Source: Ignavibacteriaceae bacterium (GTDB lineage Bacteria > Bacteroidota > Ignavibacteria > Ignavibacteriales > Ignavibacteriaceae). From it: DNA of 58,493 nt. Under the pieces are notes generated by a model that saw only the letters and a list, made by a program, of their open reading frames with translations, had not been told where the DNA came from and did no database searches. Position numbers and translations under genes: made by a program. This document shows, piece by piece, positions 43,437 through 53,361 of this stretch; within the stretch, counting starts at the first letter, position 1; each line of letters opens with the position of its first letter. The stretch covers positions 1 through 58,493 of the forward strand of contig JACAFC010000056.1 of assembly GCA_013388515.1 (NCBI GenBank), given 5' to 3'.

Positions 43437-44612
43437 GTGGATACAGCTTTTCTAAAAAAACACGAAGATAAACGAATAAGAAAAGGTCATCTTTGGATTT
43501 TTAGCAACGAAATATTTAGAATTGAAGGCCTTCCTCAAAATGGCAGTTTAATAAAAATTCATGATGCTGATAACCGCTTCTTAGGTACCGGATTCTATAA
43601 TAAGAATTCGCTAATTGCAATTAGATTTATATCTAACTCAGAAATTGAAGATTTGAAGGATTTATTTTATAAGAGGATTTTGGATGCGTACAATCTCAGA
43701 AAAAAAATTTACCCAAGCAGAGAATCATTCCGCATGGTTTTTGCTGAAAGTGATTTTCTCCCAGGACTGATCATTGACAAATACAATGATTCTTTTGTAC
43801 TTCAAATTAATTCTTTTGGGATGCAAAATAATATTCACTTGATCATTGAAATTTTAGAAAGTCACTTTAAGGCAAAGAATATTTTTTCATTGAATGATTT
43901 TTATTTGCGAAAATTGGAAGGTTTACCAGAAGACAATCAAGTTTATTTAGGACAGCTTGGTACAGAAATTATTGATGATGGCTCAGCTATGTATAAAGTA
44001 GATTTTAGTAAATCGCAAAAAACCGGCTTTTATTTTGATCAAAGTGATAACCGATTCTTTATTGAAAGATTAGTATTTGATAAAACTGTTGCAGATGTAT
44101 TTTGCAATTCCGGTGGATTTGGTTTGCACGCTATAAAAGCAAATGCAAAATCAGTGGATTTCATTGATTCATCTGAAAGAGAAATAGAAAATGTTAAGCT
44201 AAATTGCTCATTAAATTCAATTGTAGGCAAAACAAATTTTTATGTAGATGATGCATTTGATTTCATGGAGAAATCTTACGTAGCTCAAAAAAAGTATGAT
44301 GTTGTTATGATAGATCCTCCGGCATTCGCAAAGAATAAAAAAAGTTTGATAACTGCAAAAAAAGGTTACGAAAAATTGAACCGGCTAGCACTTTCAATAA
44401 TAAATGAAGGAGGATTTCTAGTTTCTTCATCATGTTCACATCACATAAAGAAAGAAGATTTTTTGGAAACCATAAGCCAAGCAGCAATGAAAACTGGTAA
44501 AAGTCTTCAGCTTATTCATTTCAGCGGTGCTTCACTTGATCATCCCAAATTGCTGGCGATGGATGAAACAGAATATCTTAAATTTACCGTTTTCAAAGTA
44601 AATAACTGTTAA
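43437..44612 (+). CDS. RlmI-like 23S rRNA (cytosine-C5) methyltransferase
   Basis: 391 residues with a GTG start. N-terminal PUA-like domain (RIRKGHLWIFSNEI...GSLIKIHDADNRFLGTGFYN), a middle region GLIIDKYNDSFVLQ, and a class I SAM-binding domain with KSQKTGFYFDQSDNR, VADVFCNSGGFGLHAIK and catalytic-site VVMIDPPAFAKNKK followed by SSCSHHI. This is the RlmI/YccW arrangement. The gene is single and divergent from the phosphoesterase gene. Confidence 0.9.
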   Translation: MDTAFLKKHEDKRIRKGHLWIFSNEIFRIEGLPQNGSLIKIHDADNRFLGTGFYNKNSLIAIRFISNSEIEDLKDLFYKRILDAYNLRKKIYPSRESFRMVFAESDFLPGLIIDKYNDSFVLQINSFGMQNNIHLIIEILESHFKAKNIFSLNDFYLRKLEGLPEDNQVYLGQLGTEIIDDGSAMYKVDFSKSQKTGFYFDQSDNRFFIERLVFDKTVADVFCNSGGFGLHAIKANAKSVDFIDSSEREIENVKLNCSLNSIVGKTNFYVDDAFDFMEKSYVAQKKYDVVMIDPPAFAKNKKSLITAKKGYEKLNRLALSIINEGGFLVSSSCSHHIKKEDFLETISQAAMKTGKSLQLIHFSGASLDHPKLLAMDETEYLKFTVFKVNNC

Positions 44613-44700
44613 ATTTTAATAAATCTTGATTAGAAACTGCAACATTTTTAAGTTTGCAACCGTCTAATCTTATTAACTCTCATCATTTAAATAATCATTT

Positions 44701-45696
44701 GTGAGGTTTTATTTGGATATCTCAGAATTAAATGAAAAAATTAAGAAAGAAAGTGCTTTTATAGACATCCTTCTTAATGAAATTAGCAAAGTAATTGTCG
44801 GGCAGCGAAATATTGTTGAAAAAATGGTTGTGGGATTGATCAGCAATGGGCATATTTTGCTAGAAGGTGTTCCCGGCTTAGCAAAAACCTTAGCAATAAA
44901 AACACTCTCCTCGGCCATGAAAGCAAAATTTCAGAGGATTCAGTTTACTCCAGATTTGCTTCCAGCTGACTTGGTAGGTACAATGATATACAATCAAAAA
45001 GATGGAAACTTTCTGATAAGAAAAGGGCCTATTTTCGCAAATTTTATCCTAGCTGATGAAATAAACAGAGCACCAGCAAAAGTTCAAAGTGCTCTCCTTG
45101 AAGCTATGCAAGAGAGACAAGTAACAATAGGTGAAACTACACATAAGCTTGAAGAACCCTTTTTAGTTTTAGCAACTCAAAATCCTATTGAGCAAGAGGG
45201 AACGTATCCTTTACCGGAAGCACAGGTAGATCGATTTATGCTAAAGCTAAAGATTTCGTATCCATCTCGTGAAGAAGAACTTAAAATAATGCGGCAAAAT
45301 ATCAGTCTCTCTGAAAAAAATGTCAATCAAGTAATTTCACCTGAGGATATTTTAAGAGCAAGATCAGTTGTTCATGAAGTGTACATTGATGAAAAAATTG
45401 AAAAGTATATTTTGGATATAGTATTTGCAACACGTTCCCCGCAGCAATTTGATTTGGGCAAACTTAGTGATCTTATTAGTTATGGAGCATCCCCGCGTGC
45501 ATCAATAAATCTTGCTCTCGGTGCAAAAGCAATGGCATTTATTCGCAGAAGAGGTTACGTTATTCCGGAAGACGTTAGAGCGATATGTGCAGATGTACTA
45601 AGGCATCGTATTGCGGTTACCTACGAAGCCGAAGCTGAAGATATTACGAGCGAATCAATTATTTCCGAAATTCTTAACAAACTAGAAGTGCCGTAA
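44701..45696 (+). CDS. MoxR-family AAA+ ATPase of the Bat operon
   Basis: 331 residues from GTG 44701; TTG 44713 (DISELNEKI) is an equally likely start. Walker A EGVPGLAKT, Walker B ILADEINRAPAKVQSALLEAMQE, sensor 1 VLATQNPIEQEGTYPLPEAQVDRFM. MoxR proteins act as chaperone-like ATPases for VWA-domain proteins. Here it leads an eight-gene run MoxR-DUF58-BatD-like-BatA-BatB-BatC-BatD-BatE, associated with aerotolerance and envelope stress in Bacteroides and spirochaetes. Confidence 0.93.
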   Translation: MRFYLDISELNEKIKKESAFIDILLNEISKVIVGQRNIVEKMVVGLISNGHILLEGVPGLAKTLAIKTLSSAMKAKFQRIQFTPDLLPADLVGTMIYNQKDGNFLIRKGPIFANFILADEINRAPAKVQSALLEAMQERQVTIGETTHKLEEPFLVLATQNPIEQEGTYPLPEAQVDRFMLKLKISYPSREEELKIMRQNISLSEKNVNQVISPEDILRARSVVHEVYIDEKIEKYILDIVFATRSPQQFDLGKLSDLISYGASPRASINLALGAKAMAFIRRRGYVIPEDVRAICADVLRHRIAVTYEAEAEDITSESIISEILNKLEVP

Positions 45697-45698
45697 GA

Positions 45699-46574
45699 AT
45701 GATTTCAAAAGAGCTGTTGAAGCAAGTCCGACAGATTGAAATCCGCACAAAAGGCTTGGTTAACCAAGTTTTCTCTGGCGAGTACCATTCGGTATTTAAA
45801 GGAAGAGGAATGGAATTTTCGGAAGTACGAGAATACAATTTTGGTGACGATATCCGGAATATCGATTGGAATGTTACTGCACGATTTGGACATCCTTATA
45901 TTAAAATCTTTGAAGAGGAAAGAGAATTAACAGTAATATTGCTTGTTGATTTGAGCGGCTCATTAGCATTTGGTTCAGTTGATAAAACCAAACAGCAAAT
46001 TGCCACTGAGTTGAGTTCGATCTTAGCATTTTCGGCACTAAAAAATAATGACAAAGTTGGGCTTTTCCTCTTCAGTGATAAGATTGAAAAGTTTATTCCT
46101 CCTCGCAAAGGCAGAAAACATGTTCTCAGAATTATCCGAGACCTCCTTTCATTTAAACCTGAAGGAAAGAAAACAAATATTAAAGCTGCACTTGAACACA
46201 TGAACCATGCAATTAAAAAGAAAAGCATTGTTTTTCTTATTTCTGATTTTATGGATGAAGGGTATGAGAAGATTTTAAGAATTGTTGGGAAAAAACATGA
46301 TTTGATTGGTATCGTAATTAACGATCAGCGGGAACATGATGTTCCTAAATTAGGATTAATTAAGTTCACAGATGCCGAAACTGGATCTGAAAGATGGGTT
46401 GACACAAACAGCTCAAATTTCCAAAAACAAATTAAACTTTATTATGACCAACAGCTCGCAAAGAGGAAATCTTTATTCATTACTAGCAGACTTGACAGCA
46501 TTGAGATAAAAACTGGACAAAACTACATAACTCCTCTTGTTAATTTTTTTAAGCTGCGTGAGAGGCGATGGTAA
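45699..46574 (+). CDS. DUF58 protein (VWA-like) of the Bat operon
   Basis: 291 residues with the DUF58 signature GRGMEFSEVREYNFGDDIRNIDWNVTARFG, followed by a VWA-like fold with LLVDLSGSLAFGS at the metal-site position. No membrane segment, so probably cytoplasmic. It starts 2 nt after moxR and overlaps the next gene by 7 nt. MoxR-DUF58 pairs are nearly universal companions. The molecular role is unknown. Confidence 0.92.
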   Translation: MISKELLKQVRQIEIRTKGLVNQVFSGEYHSVFKGRGMEFSEVREYNFGDDIRNIDWNVTARFGHPYIKIFEEERELTVILLVDLSGSLAFGSVDKTKQQIATELSSILAFSALKNNDKVGLFLFSDKIEKFIPPRKGRKHVLRIIRDLLSFKPEGKKTNIKAALEHMNHAIKKKSIVFLISDFMDEGYEKILRIVGKKHDLIGIVINDQREHDVPKLGLIKFTDAETGSERWVDTNSSNFQKQIKLYYDQQLAKRKSLFITSRLDSIEIKTGQNYITPLVNFFKLRERRW

Positions 46575-47521
46575 GAACTTTCTATTTCATTTTCTCTTTA
46601 GCATCTCTTTTTAATTATTGTTTGTATTCTCAAACAATTTCGGCTCGTGCTTATACAGACAAATCTAAGTATGAAGTAGGGGACTATATAACATATTCCA
46701 TTGAAATTTCTCATGATCGAAACCTAAAAGTTTACAAACCAATTCTAAGTGAATTAATTAAAGGTTTGGATGTCATTAACAGTGAAGAACCTACAGTTGA
46801 AGACGACCAAGGAAATAAAAAAATTTTTTACAGATACACTATTTCAAAGTATGATTCGGCGGAAGTTACAATTCCTTCTGTTCCAATAATTTACAAATTT
46901 GGAAATGATACGACGTCACTGCAAGTTTATACCAATCCTGTAACATTCCTTGTTAGCACTCTGCCAGTGATTCAGAATGCAGAAATAAAAGATGTCAAAC
47001 CACCAATATCAATTCCGTTAGGCTTAATCACATTTTTGCTTATTGTAGCTGTAATTATCTTACTAATTGCATTAGCAGTTTATTTATACAGAAGACAACA
47101 GAAAAAAAAGAGAAAACACGTTCATCGGAAGAAGATTTATATCATTCCACCTCATGTTAAAGCACTTTCTGAACTGCATAAATTGGATGAAATGCAGCTC
47201 TGGCAGCAAGGAAAAGTTAAGGAATATCATTCAATCATCACAGAAATTATTCGACGATACTTTGAGGAGCGTTTTAAAATATTGGCTCTCGAATCCTCAA
47301 CAACCGAAATAATGGAGCAACTCAAAAGGGTGGTCCTTCCGGAAAATATTTACAAGACTGTAAATAATTTTTTGGATAATGCAGATTTGGTGAAATTTGC
47401 AAAATACAAACCGCTGCAAGCAATCAATGAACAAATGATGACACAAGCTATTGATATTGTAGAGAACACTGTTCCAGTTACAAGTAGTAGTTCAAACTCT
47501 GGGAGATCAGATGCTAGATGA
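46568..47521 (+). CDS. BatD-like membrane protein (short)
   Basis: 317 residues: signal peptide (LFNYCLYSQ), an extracytoplasmic Ig-like BatD-type domain (ARAYTDKSKYEVGDYITYSIEI), one membrane segment (~160-180, LGLITFLLIVAVIILLIALAV), a basic stop-transfer (RRQQKKKRK), and a cytoplasmic helical tail resembling that of full BatD (VKEYHSIITEIIRRYFEERFKILALES). It may position the soluble MoxR/DUF58 proteins at the membrane (inference). It overlaps batA by 11 nt. Confidence 0.82.
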   Translation: MVRTFYFIFSLASLFNYCLYSQTISARAYTDKSKYEVGDYITYSIEISHDRNLKVYKPILSELIKGLDVINSEEPTVEDDQGNKKIFYRYTISKYDSAEVTIPSVPIIYKFGNDTTSLQVYTNPVTFLVSTLPVIQNAEIKDVKPPISIPLGLITFLLIVAVIILLIALAVYLYRRQQKKKRKHVHRKKIYIIPPHVKALSELHKLDEMQLWQQGKVKEYHSIITEIIRRYFEERFKILALESSTTEIMEQLKRVVLPENIYKTVNNFLDNADLVKFAKYKPLQAINEQMMTQAIDIVENTVPVTSSSSNSGRSDAR

Positions 47522-48515
47522 TGTAACTTTCGCATATCCTTGGGTTTTATATTCCCTATTTCTTATTCCTTTGATGTTTATTTGGTATTGGTTTAAGGGA
47601 AGGAAAAAGGAACCATCGATAGGGTATTCATCATTAAATATATTTAAGACAATTTCTCCAAACTGGAAGGAAAGAATGAAACACTTGCCTTTCATATTAA
47701 GATGCATAGCGGTTGGGTTGTTAATAATTGCTTTGGCTCGACCTCAAAGTTTTTCAAGCGGAGAAAATATATTTACTGAAGGTATAGACATAGCCATGGT
47801 GCTTGATATTTCGGGCAGCATGTTGGCTGAAGATTTTAGACCAAATCGCCTCGATGCCGCAAAAGCTGTGATTGATGAATTCATAAGAGGTAGAAGTACT
47901 GATAGAATTGGATTAGTAATTTTTTCGCGAGAAGCATTTACGCAATGTCCTCTCACTGTTGATTATTCGGTTTTAAGAAACCTTCTTAAAGAAATTAGAA
48001 GCGGGATGATTGACGATGGTACCGCTATTGGAAATGCGATTGCTAATGGAGTAAATCGCCTTAAAGACAGTGAAGCTAAAAGTAAAGTTATAATCCTACT
48101 AACAGATGGAATTAATAATGCAGGAGAAGTAAATCCAATTTCTGCAGCACAAATAGCTAAAGCATTTGGAGTTAGAATCTATACTATTGGTGTTGGCACT
48201 AGAGGAGAGGCTCCGTATCCTGTTCAAACACCTTTTGGTTTGAAATATCAAATGGTTCCGGTTGAGATTGATGAAGCTGTTTTAAAAGAGATTGCCTCAT
48301 TAAGTAATGGTAAATACTTCAGGGCTACGAGTAACAAAACTCTTAGCCAGATTTATAATGAAATCGACAGACTTGAAAAAACTAGAGTGGAAGTAACCTC
48401 GTATAAAAATGCAAAAGAATTATTTTCAGTTTGGTTACTCGGTGGTTTTGTCATATTACTTATTGAGCTTGCGGCTTCAAGGACAATTTTTAGGCGTTTA
48501 CCTTCGGTCAATTGA
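47511..48515 (+). CDS. batA: BatA, VWA-domain membrane protein
   Basis: 334 residues: two N-terminal membrane segments, a VWA domain with intact MIDAS (VLDISGSMLAEDF, then the later T and D in DDGTAIG and LLTDGINN), and a C-terminal membrane helix (LFSVWLLGGFVILLIELAA). The metal site suggests a binding platform. GGGAG precedes the ATG. The next VWA gene is its paralogue. Confidence 0.92.
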   Translation: MLDDVTFAYPWVLYSLFLIPLMFIWYWFKGRKKEPSIGYSSLNIFKTISPNWKERMKHLPFILRCIAVGLLIIALARPQSFSSGENIFTEGIDIAMVLDISGSMLAEDFRPNRLDAAKAVIDEFIRGRSTDRIGLVIFSREAFTQCPLTVDYSVLRNLLKEIRSGMIDDGTAIGNAIANGVNRLKDSEAKSKVIILLTDGINNAGEVNPISAAQIAKAFGVRIYTIGVGTRGEAPYPVQTPFGLKYQMVPVEIDEAVLKEIASLSNGKYFRATSNKTLSQIYNEIDRLEKTRVEVTSYKNAKELFSVWLLGGFVILLIELAASRTIFRRLPSVN

Positions 48516-48539
48516 TGATTAAAAAGTAAAGTAAATAAA

Positions 48540-49583
48540 ATGTTTCGATTTGCACATCCAGAATATTTATATGCGCTTTATGGATTACCCATATTGGTTG
48601 GGCTTTATTTTATTTTACTAAAACGACAAAAACAACTCCTCAATAAATTTGCTAACACCACTTTACATAAAGTTTTGGTCCCAAAATTCAGCAGAGTAAA
48701 AAGCTGGATAAAAATGTTTTTAGTTATAACATCATTGGCATTGTTGGTTTTAGCAGCAGCAAACCCTCAGGTAGGAACAAGGTTAGAAGAGGTAAAACAA
48801 TCCGGTATAGATGTTTTTATTTTACTTGATGTTTCTCTAAGCATGAGTGCCGAAGATATAAAACCAAATAGGCTTGAAAAAGCTAAATTTCAAATCTCCA
48901 GCCTTATTCAAAAACTAAGAGGAGATAGAATAGGATTAATTATTTTTTCCGGTGATGCTTATGTTCAAATTCCACTTACAACCGATTATTCAGCGGCTAA
49001 TTTATTTCTATCGGCAGTGGATTTTAAGTCAGTACCGCAGCCGGGTACTGCTATTGCAGCAGCAATTAATTTGGCTAATAAGTCTTTTGATTATAATGCA
49101 GGTACTCAAAAAGTAATTGTTGTGATTACAGATGGGGAAGACCATGAAGGCGATCTTGAGGAAGCAATTTCTGAGGCAACTGATAAAAAGTTAAAAATTT
49201 ATACTATAGGGCTCGGATCCCCAGATGGCGTGCCTATTCCAGTTTATAATAGCCAAAATCAAACGATTGGGTTTAAAAAGGATAATGAGGGAAACACCGT
49301 TCTTACAAAATTGAATGAGTCAATTTTAATTGACATTGCCAAAAAGGGAAACGGAAAGTATTATCGGGGAAATAATTACGAAGATTATCTTGATCAAATA
49401 TTTAATGAACTCTCCTCAATTGAGAAAACTGAATTTGGAACTAAAAAGGTTACTGATTACGAAGATCGATTTTATTATTTTCTTGTACCGGCAATTTTTC
49501 TGCTGATATTAGAATTCTTCCTATCCGAAAGTAAATCAAAATGGTTTTCAAAACTGAATAGAAAATTTGGTTTAGAGAAATGA
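48540..49583 (+). CDS. batB: BatB, VWA-domain membrane protein
   Basis: 347 residues, same layout as BatA: N-terminal membrane helices, MIDAS LLDVSLSMSAEDI (here SxS followed by the later DGEDHEG), VPQPGTAI, and a C-terminal membrane helix (FYYFLVPAIFLLILEFFL). BatA and BatB can pair in the membrane in other systems. It overlaps batC by 4 nt (ATGA). Confidence 0.92.
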   Translation: MFRFAHPEYLYALYGLPILVGLYFILLKRQKQLLNKFANTTLHKVLVPKFSRVKSWIKMFLVITSLALLVLAAANPQVGTRLEEVKQSGIDVFILLDVSLSMSAEDIKPNRLEKAKFQISSLIQKLRGDRIGLIIFSGDAYVQIPLTTDYSAANLFLSAVDFKSVPQPGTAIAAAINLANKSFDYNAGTQKVIVVITDGEDHEGDLEEAISEATDKKLKIYTIGLGSPDGVPIPVYNSQNQTIGFKKDNEGNTVLTKLNESILIDIAKKGNGKYYRGNNYEDYLDQIFNELSSIEKTEFGTKKVTDYEDRFYYFLVPAIFLLILEFFLSESKSKWFSKLNRKFGLEK

Positions 49584-50320
49584 ATACTGAATCTAGATTT
49601 TTAATTTTATTTTTTTTGTTTTTTGCATTGTGCTTTATTAATACGAATGGACAAAGCGTAAGATCATTAAATAATGATGGTGTAGATAATTATAAAAAGA
49701 ATCAGTTTTCTGAGGCTGAAGTAAATTTCAAAAAAGGATTGGAAAAATCAAAAGAAAGCTTCGAACTTAATTTCAACCTAGGGGATTCATATTATAAACA
49801 GCAGCGTTACGATGAAGCAATTAAGTCCTTTCAGAATTCACTGCAGCTTACTGAAGATGGAATGTTGAAATCTAAAGCCTTTCATAATATCGGCAATGCA
49901 TTGTTAAAGGGACAAAAAATTAAGGAAAGTGTCGAAGCCTACAAAAATTCATTGAAACTCAATCCAACCGACAAAGAAACCAAGTATAATTTGTCTTATG
50001 CATTATCACTGTTAAAGCAGCAGCAAAATCAACAACAGCAGAATAAAGATCGAAACGATAAGAATAAGGATAAACAAGATCAGAATAAACAGAACCAAAA
50101 CGATCAGCAAAATAAAAACAATCAGCAAAAACAGGATCAAAATCAGCAGCAAAATAAAGATCAGACTGCACAACAAGACAATTTGAAACAAGACAAAAAT
50201 AAAATACCAAAAGAAGAAGCGGAAAGAATTTTAGAAGCCTTAAAAAACAACGAAAAAGATCTTCAGAAAAAATTAAGGAAAAAAGTTGGTGTACCAATTA
50301 CTACGGATAAAGATTGGTAA
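49580..50320 (+). CDS. batC: BatC, TPR protein with Gln/Asn/Lys-rich tail
   Basis: 246 residues: signal peptide (CFINTNGQS), three TPRs (~27-140; FNLGDSYYKQQRYDEAIKSFQNSLQL), then ~150-215 a highly polar low-complexity stretch of Gln, Asn, Lys and Asp (NKDKQDQNKQNQNDQQ), ending in a short charged helix. BatC-type TPR proteins are expected to interact with BatA/BatB outside the inner membrane. The tail is probably disordered. Confidence 0.88.
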   Translation: MNTESRFLILFFLFFALCFINTNGQSVRSLNNDGVDNYKKNQFSEAEVNFKKGLEKSKESFELNFNLGDSYYKQQRYDEAIKSFQNSLQLTEDGMLKSKAFHNIGNALLKGQKIKESVEAYKNSLKLNPTDKETKYNLSYALSLLKQQQNQQQQNKDRNDKNKDKQDQNKQNQNDQQNKNNQQKQDQNQQQNKDQTAQQDNLKQDKNKIPKEEAERILEALKNNEKDLQKKLRKKVGVPITTDKDW

Positions 50321-50344
50321 ATTAGAATCAACTTAAACGTTCAT

Positions 50345-52168
50345 ATGAAATTGAATTTTTTAAAAATATTTACTGCAATCTATCTAGTCCTAGGAGTTGA
50401 ATTACTTTCTCAGTCCTTTAGTGCAAGTGTTAATTCAACCACTGTTCCACTAAATGACAGATTTGAACTTTCATTCACATTTGAAGGACAAGATATAAAT
50501 GCTATCAAAGGTTTTACTCCCCCAGATTTAAACAAAGATTTTCTTGTTTTATCAGGTCCCAATCAATCTACAAGTATGCAAATAATAAATGGTGCTGTTT
50601 CAGCGTCAATCAGTTATTCTTATTACTTGCAGCCTCGGAATTTGGGAAAATATACAATCAGCTCAGCCAAACTTTTTTATAAAGATCGTGAGTTTAAAAC
50701 TGATCCAATTAAAATTGAAGTAATTGCAGGCTCCACCAAACCAAAACAAACTGATCAGTCAAATGATAATGTTTCAGAGAAGGAAATTGGTGAAAATCTT
50801 TTTATTAGAGCCATTGTTGATAAACAAAAAGTGTATAAAGGAGAACAAGTTACAGTTACGTACAAATTGTACACAAGGCTTGATATCGCCGCACAAATGT
50901 CGGTTTCTAAACTTCCATCGTATCAAGGTTTTTGGGCAGAAGAATTAGAAACATCTCCCAATATTTCGTTTTCAAATGAGGTTATTAATGGTAAGCAGTT
51001 TAGAGTGGGCATTATTAAAAGAGCAGCCTTATTTCCATCTCAAACTGGTGAATTATCATTAACTCCATTCGAATTGAAGGTGCCTATCTTGGAAAAGAAA
51101 AAAAGAGGAACTGGAAATATTTTCGATGACTTTTTTGATGATCCATTTTTTGGCAGGAGGGAAACCTATGAGTATACTGCAAGATCGAATACTGCTAAAG
51201 TTACCTGTATTGATTTACCGAAAGAAAATGTTCCAGCAAACTTTAAAGGTGCTGTTGGTGATTTTATTCTTAGTGCCAAGATCGATAAGGAAAAAGTTAA
51301 GGCCAACGAACCGATTGCCCTGAAAGTTGAGATTAGTGGCACTGGCAACATGCAATTAATAACTGTACCAGAAATTAAACTACCTACTGGTTTTGAGAAA
51401 TATGAACCGAAAATTTCAGAACAAATTAATCGTACTAGTACAATTTCGGGTAAAAAGACAATCGACTATTTAATTGTACCCCGACTTGCTGGTAAAGTTA
51501 CTATTGCACCGATTGAATTTTCGTATTTCAACCCACGAAAAAAAACTTACGAAAGTTTAAATTCTAGTCCATTTACTATTGAAGTAATGAAGGGTGATGC
51601 CGCAAGCGATTTTAGCGGAGTACCAAAAGAAGAAATTAAACTTTTAGACAATGATATTCGATATCTTAAGGTGGACTTAGGGAACATTGAGCAAAATCAT
51701 CAATTTGTTTTGATGTCTTATTGGTTTTGGGGCGGTGTTGCCTTGCCGCTTATTGGATTAATTGGATTAATAGCATGGAGAAAAAGAGATGAAAGAATTT
51801 CAGCCAATTTGCAATTATTGAGATATCAACGCGCTCAAAAAATGGCTAAATCTAGGTTGAAAATTGCAAAAAACTTAATGACCACAAATAATTATGAAGC
51901 ATTTTATGCTGAGATTTCAAAAGCTTTATTTGGCTACCTTGAAGATAAACTTCATATTCCTAAGTCAGAGTTCTCACTTGAATATGCTTTAGAACAATTG
52001 ACCAAAAAAAATATTAAACCAAGTATTCTTGATGATCTTAAGTCTGTAGCGGAAAAATGCGAATATGCCAGATTTGCCCCGCCTAAAATTGGGCAAGAAG
52101 GATTGAATCAAATCTATGATGCTTCGGCAAATGTAATTATTGAAATTGAAAAGGCGCTCGCGGGGTGA
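50345..52168 (+). CDS. batD: BatD, oxygen-tolerance protein
   Basis: 607 residues: signal peptide (LVLGVELLSQSFS), repeated Ig-like BatD domains (ELSFTFEGQDINAIKGFTPPDL; KQKVYKGEQVTVTYKLYTRLDIA; KANEPIALKVEISGTGNMQLI), a membrane helix (~460-480, YWFWGGVALPLIGLIGLIAW), and a cytoplasmic helical tail. It is the largest Bat protein and would form the periplasmic part. The order and family blocks leave little doubt. Confidence 0.92.
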   Translation: MKLNFLKIFTAIYLVLGVELLSQSFSASVNSTTVPLNDRFELSFTFEGQDINAIKGFTPPDLNKDFLVLSGPNQSTSMQIINGAVSASISYSYYLQPRNLGKYTISSAKLFYKDREFKTDPIKIEVIAGSTKPKQTDQSNDNVSEKEIGENLFIRAIVDKQKVYKGEQVTVTYKLYTRLDIAAQMSVSKLPSYQGFWAEELETSPNISFSNEVINGKQFRVGIIKRAALFPSQTGELSLTPFELKVPILEKKKRGTGNIFDDFFDDPFFGRRETYEYTARSNTAKVTCIDLPKENVPANFKGAVGDFILSAKIDKEKVKANEPIALKVEISGTGNMQLITVPEIKLPTGFEKYEPKISEQINRTSTISGKKTIDYLIVPRLAGKVTIAPIEFSYFNPRKKTYESLNSSPFTIEVMKGDAASDFSGVPKEEIKLLDNDIRYLKVDLGNIEQNHQFVLMSYWFWGGVALPLIGLIGLIAWRKRDERISANLQLLRYQRAQKMAKSRLKIAKNLMTTNNYEAFYAEISKALFGYLEDKLHIPKSEFSLEYALEQLTKKNIKPSILDDLKSVAEKCEYARFAPPKIGQEGLNQIYDASANVIIEIEKALAG

Positions 52169-52170
52169 GT

Positions 52171-52929
52171 ATGAAAAATTTTATAAGCATAATATTCTCA
52201 ATTATTTTATTCTCCCAATTTGTTCATGCTAAAGAGATAGAAACACTTTTTAACCAGGCTGTAGCGCACTATCAAAAAGGTGAGTATGAACAAACTGTAA
52301 ATTTGTTCGAACAAATTTTATCTAAGGGTTACAAAGGAAAATCTCTATATTACAATTTAGGAAACGCCTACTTCAGATTGGGAAAAATTGGTTTAGCGAT
52401 TCTTAATTATGAAAGAGCAAAAAAACTTTCTCCCTCAGATGAGGATGTAAATCATAATTTAACATTTGCGAATTCCCGGTTAATAGATAAAATTGAAACA
52501 CTTCCCCGTTTTCTTATTTTCGATTGGTGGGAAAATCTTCTTAGCTCAATGTCAATAGATGGATGGGCGTATGTGACATACTTTTTTTATATCTTGATTC
52601 TTGTATCAGTTGGATGTTATTATTTCGCAAGAAATTTAAAGATTCAACGGTTTGGGTTTTATAGTGGTTTTGTTTCTTTAGTTCTCCTTGTATTTGTAAT
52701 AATTTTATTAGTTGTGAACTTAAATAGAGAATTTAATGTTAAACATGGTATAATAATAGATCAAGAGGTAGTTACAAAATTTTCTCCGGATCTAAATAGT
52801 AAAGATGCCTTTGTAGTTCATGAAGGTTTAAAGGTAAAAACAGAAGATAGTATTGGCGGCTGGATTAAAATTAAATTGATTGATGGCAAAGTTGGCTGGG
52901 TAAAAAGTTCGAGTTTAGAAGTTATATAA
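52171..52929 (+). CDS. batE: BatE, TPR and SH3-like membrane protein
   Basis: 252 residues from ATG 52171 (GGGG 5 nt before it; a GTG at 52165 overlaps the batD stop). Signal peptide (FSQFVHA), two TPRs (~25-110; LYYNLGNAYFRLGKIGLAILNYERAKKLSP), two membrane helices (~130-190), and a C-terminal SH3b-like domain (VHEGLKVKTEDSIGGWIKIKLIDGKVGWVKSSSLE). Last gene of the Bat operon. Confidence 0.9.
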   Translation: MKNFISIIFSIILFSQFVHAKEIETLFNQAVAHYQKGEYEQTVNLFEQILSKGYKGKSLYYNLGNAYFRLGKIGLAILNYERAKKLSPSDEDVNHNLTFANSRLIDKIETLPRFLIFDWWENLLSSMSIDGWAYVTYFFYILILVSVGCYYFARNLKIQRFGFYSGFVSLVLLVFVIILLVVNLNREFNVKHGIIIDQEVVTKFSPDLNSKDAFVVHEGLKVKTEDSIGGWIKIKLIDGKVGWVKSSSLEVI

Positions 52930-52972
52930 TTTTTGCAGAGTATTAATCCAAATAATTAAAATTGAGGTTGTA

Positions 52973-53341
52973 ATGAAGCAGATAGTTTTTGTGGTAGTAG
53001 TTTTAATATTTTCTCTATCGGTTAATTATTCATCGTTGGCTTCGAATCTAAAAAAAGAAGGGAACGAAATTGTTGATAGTACCAAAATGAAAGTACAAAA
53101 AACTATCGAAGGTACTTCAAAAAAAATAGAAAATAATAAAACTCAAGTGCTCGAAAATAAACCAATTAATAGCGTTTGTCCTGTTTCCGGTGAAGAGATT
53201 GATCCTGAAATAACCGCAGTGTACAAAGGGAAAACTTACGCACTTTGTTGCAAGAGTTGTTTAAAAAAGTTTAACAAGGATCCAGAAAAATATGTTTCGA
53301 AACTAAGTGAGGACGGAAAAAGTTTAAAGAAAATCAAATAA
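52973..53341 (+). CDS. Exported YHS/TRASH-domain metal-binding protein
   Basis: 122 residues with GAGGT 5 nt before ATG. Signal peptide (MKQIVFVVVVLIFSLSVNYSSLAS), a Lys-rich linker, then a YHS domain at ~72-110: CPVSGEEIDPEITAVYKGKTYALCCKSCLKKF. The C-P-x-x-G and C-C-x-x-C pattern is the metal-sensing core seen in copper and other heavy-metal proteins. It probably binds a metal outside the inner membrane (inference). It is followed 20 nt later by a Cys-pair protein. Confidence 0.85.
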   Translation: MKQIVFVVVVLIFSLSVNYSSLASNLKKEGNEIVDSTKMKVQKTIEGTSKKIENNKTQVLENKPINSVCPVSGEEIDPEITAVYKGKTYALCCKSCLKKFNKDPEKYVSKLSEDGKSLKKIK

Positions 53342-53361
53342 TCAAAATATAAGGAGTAACT

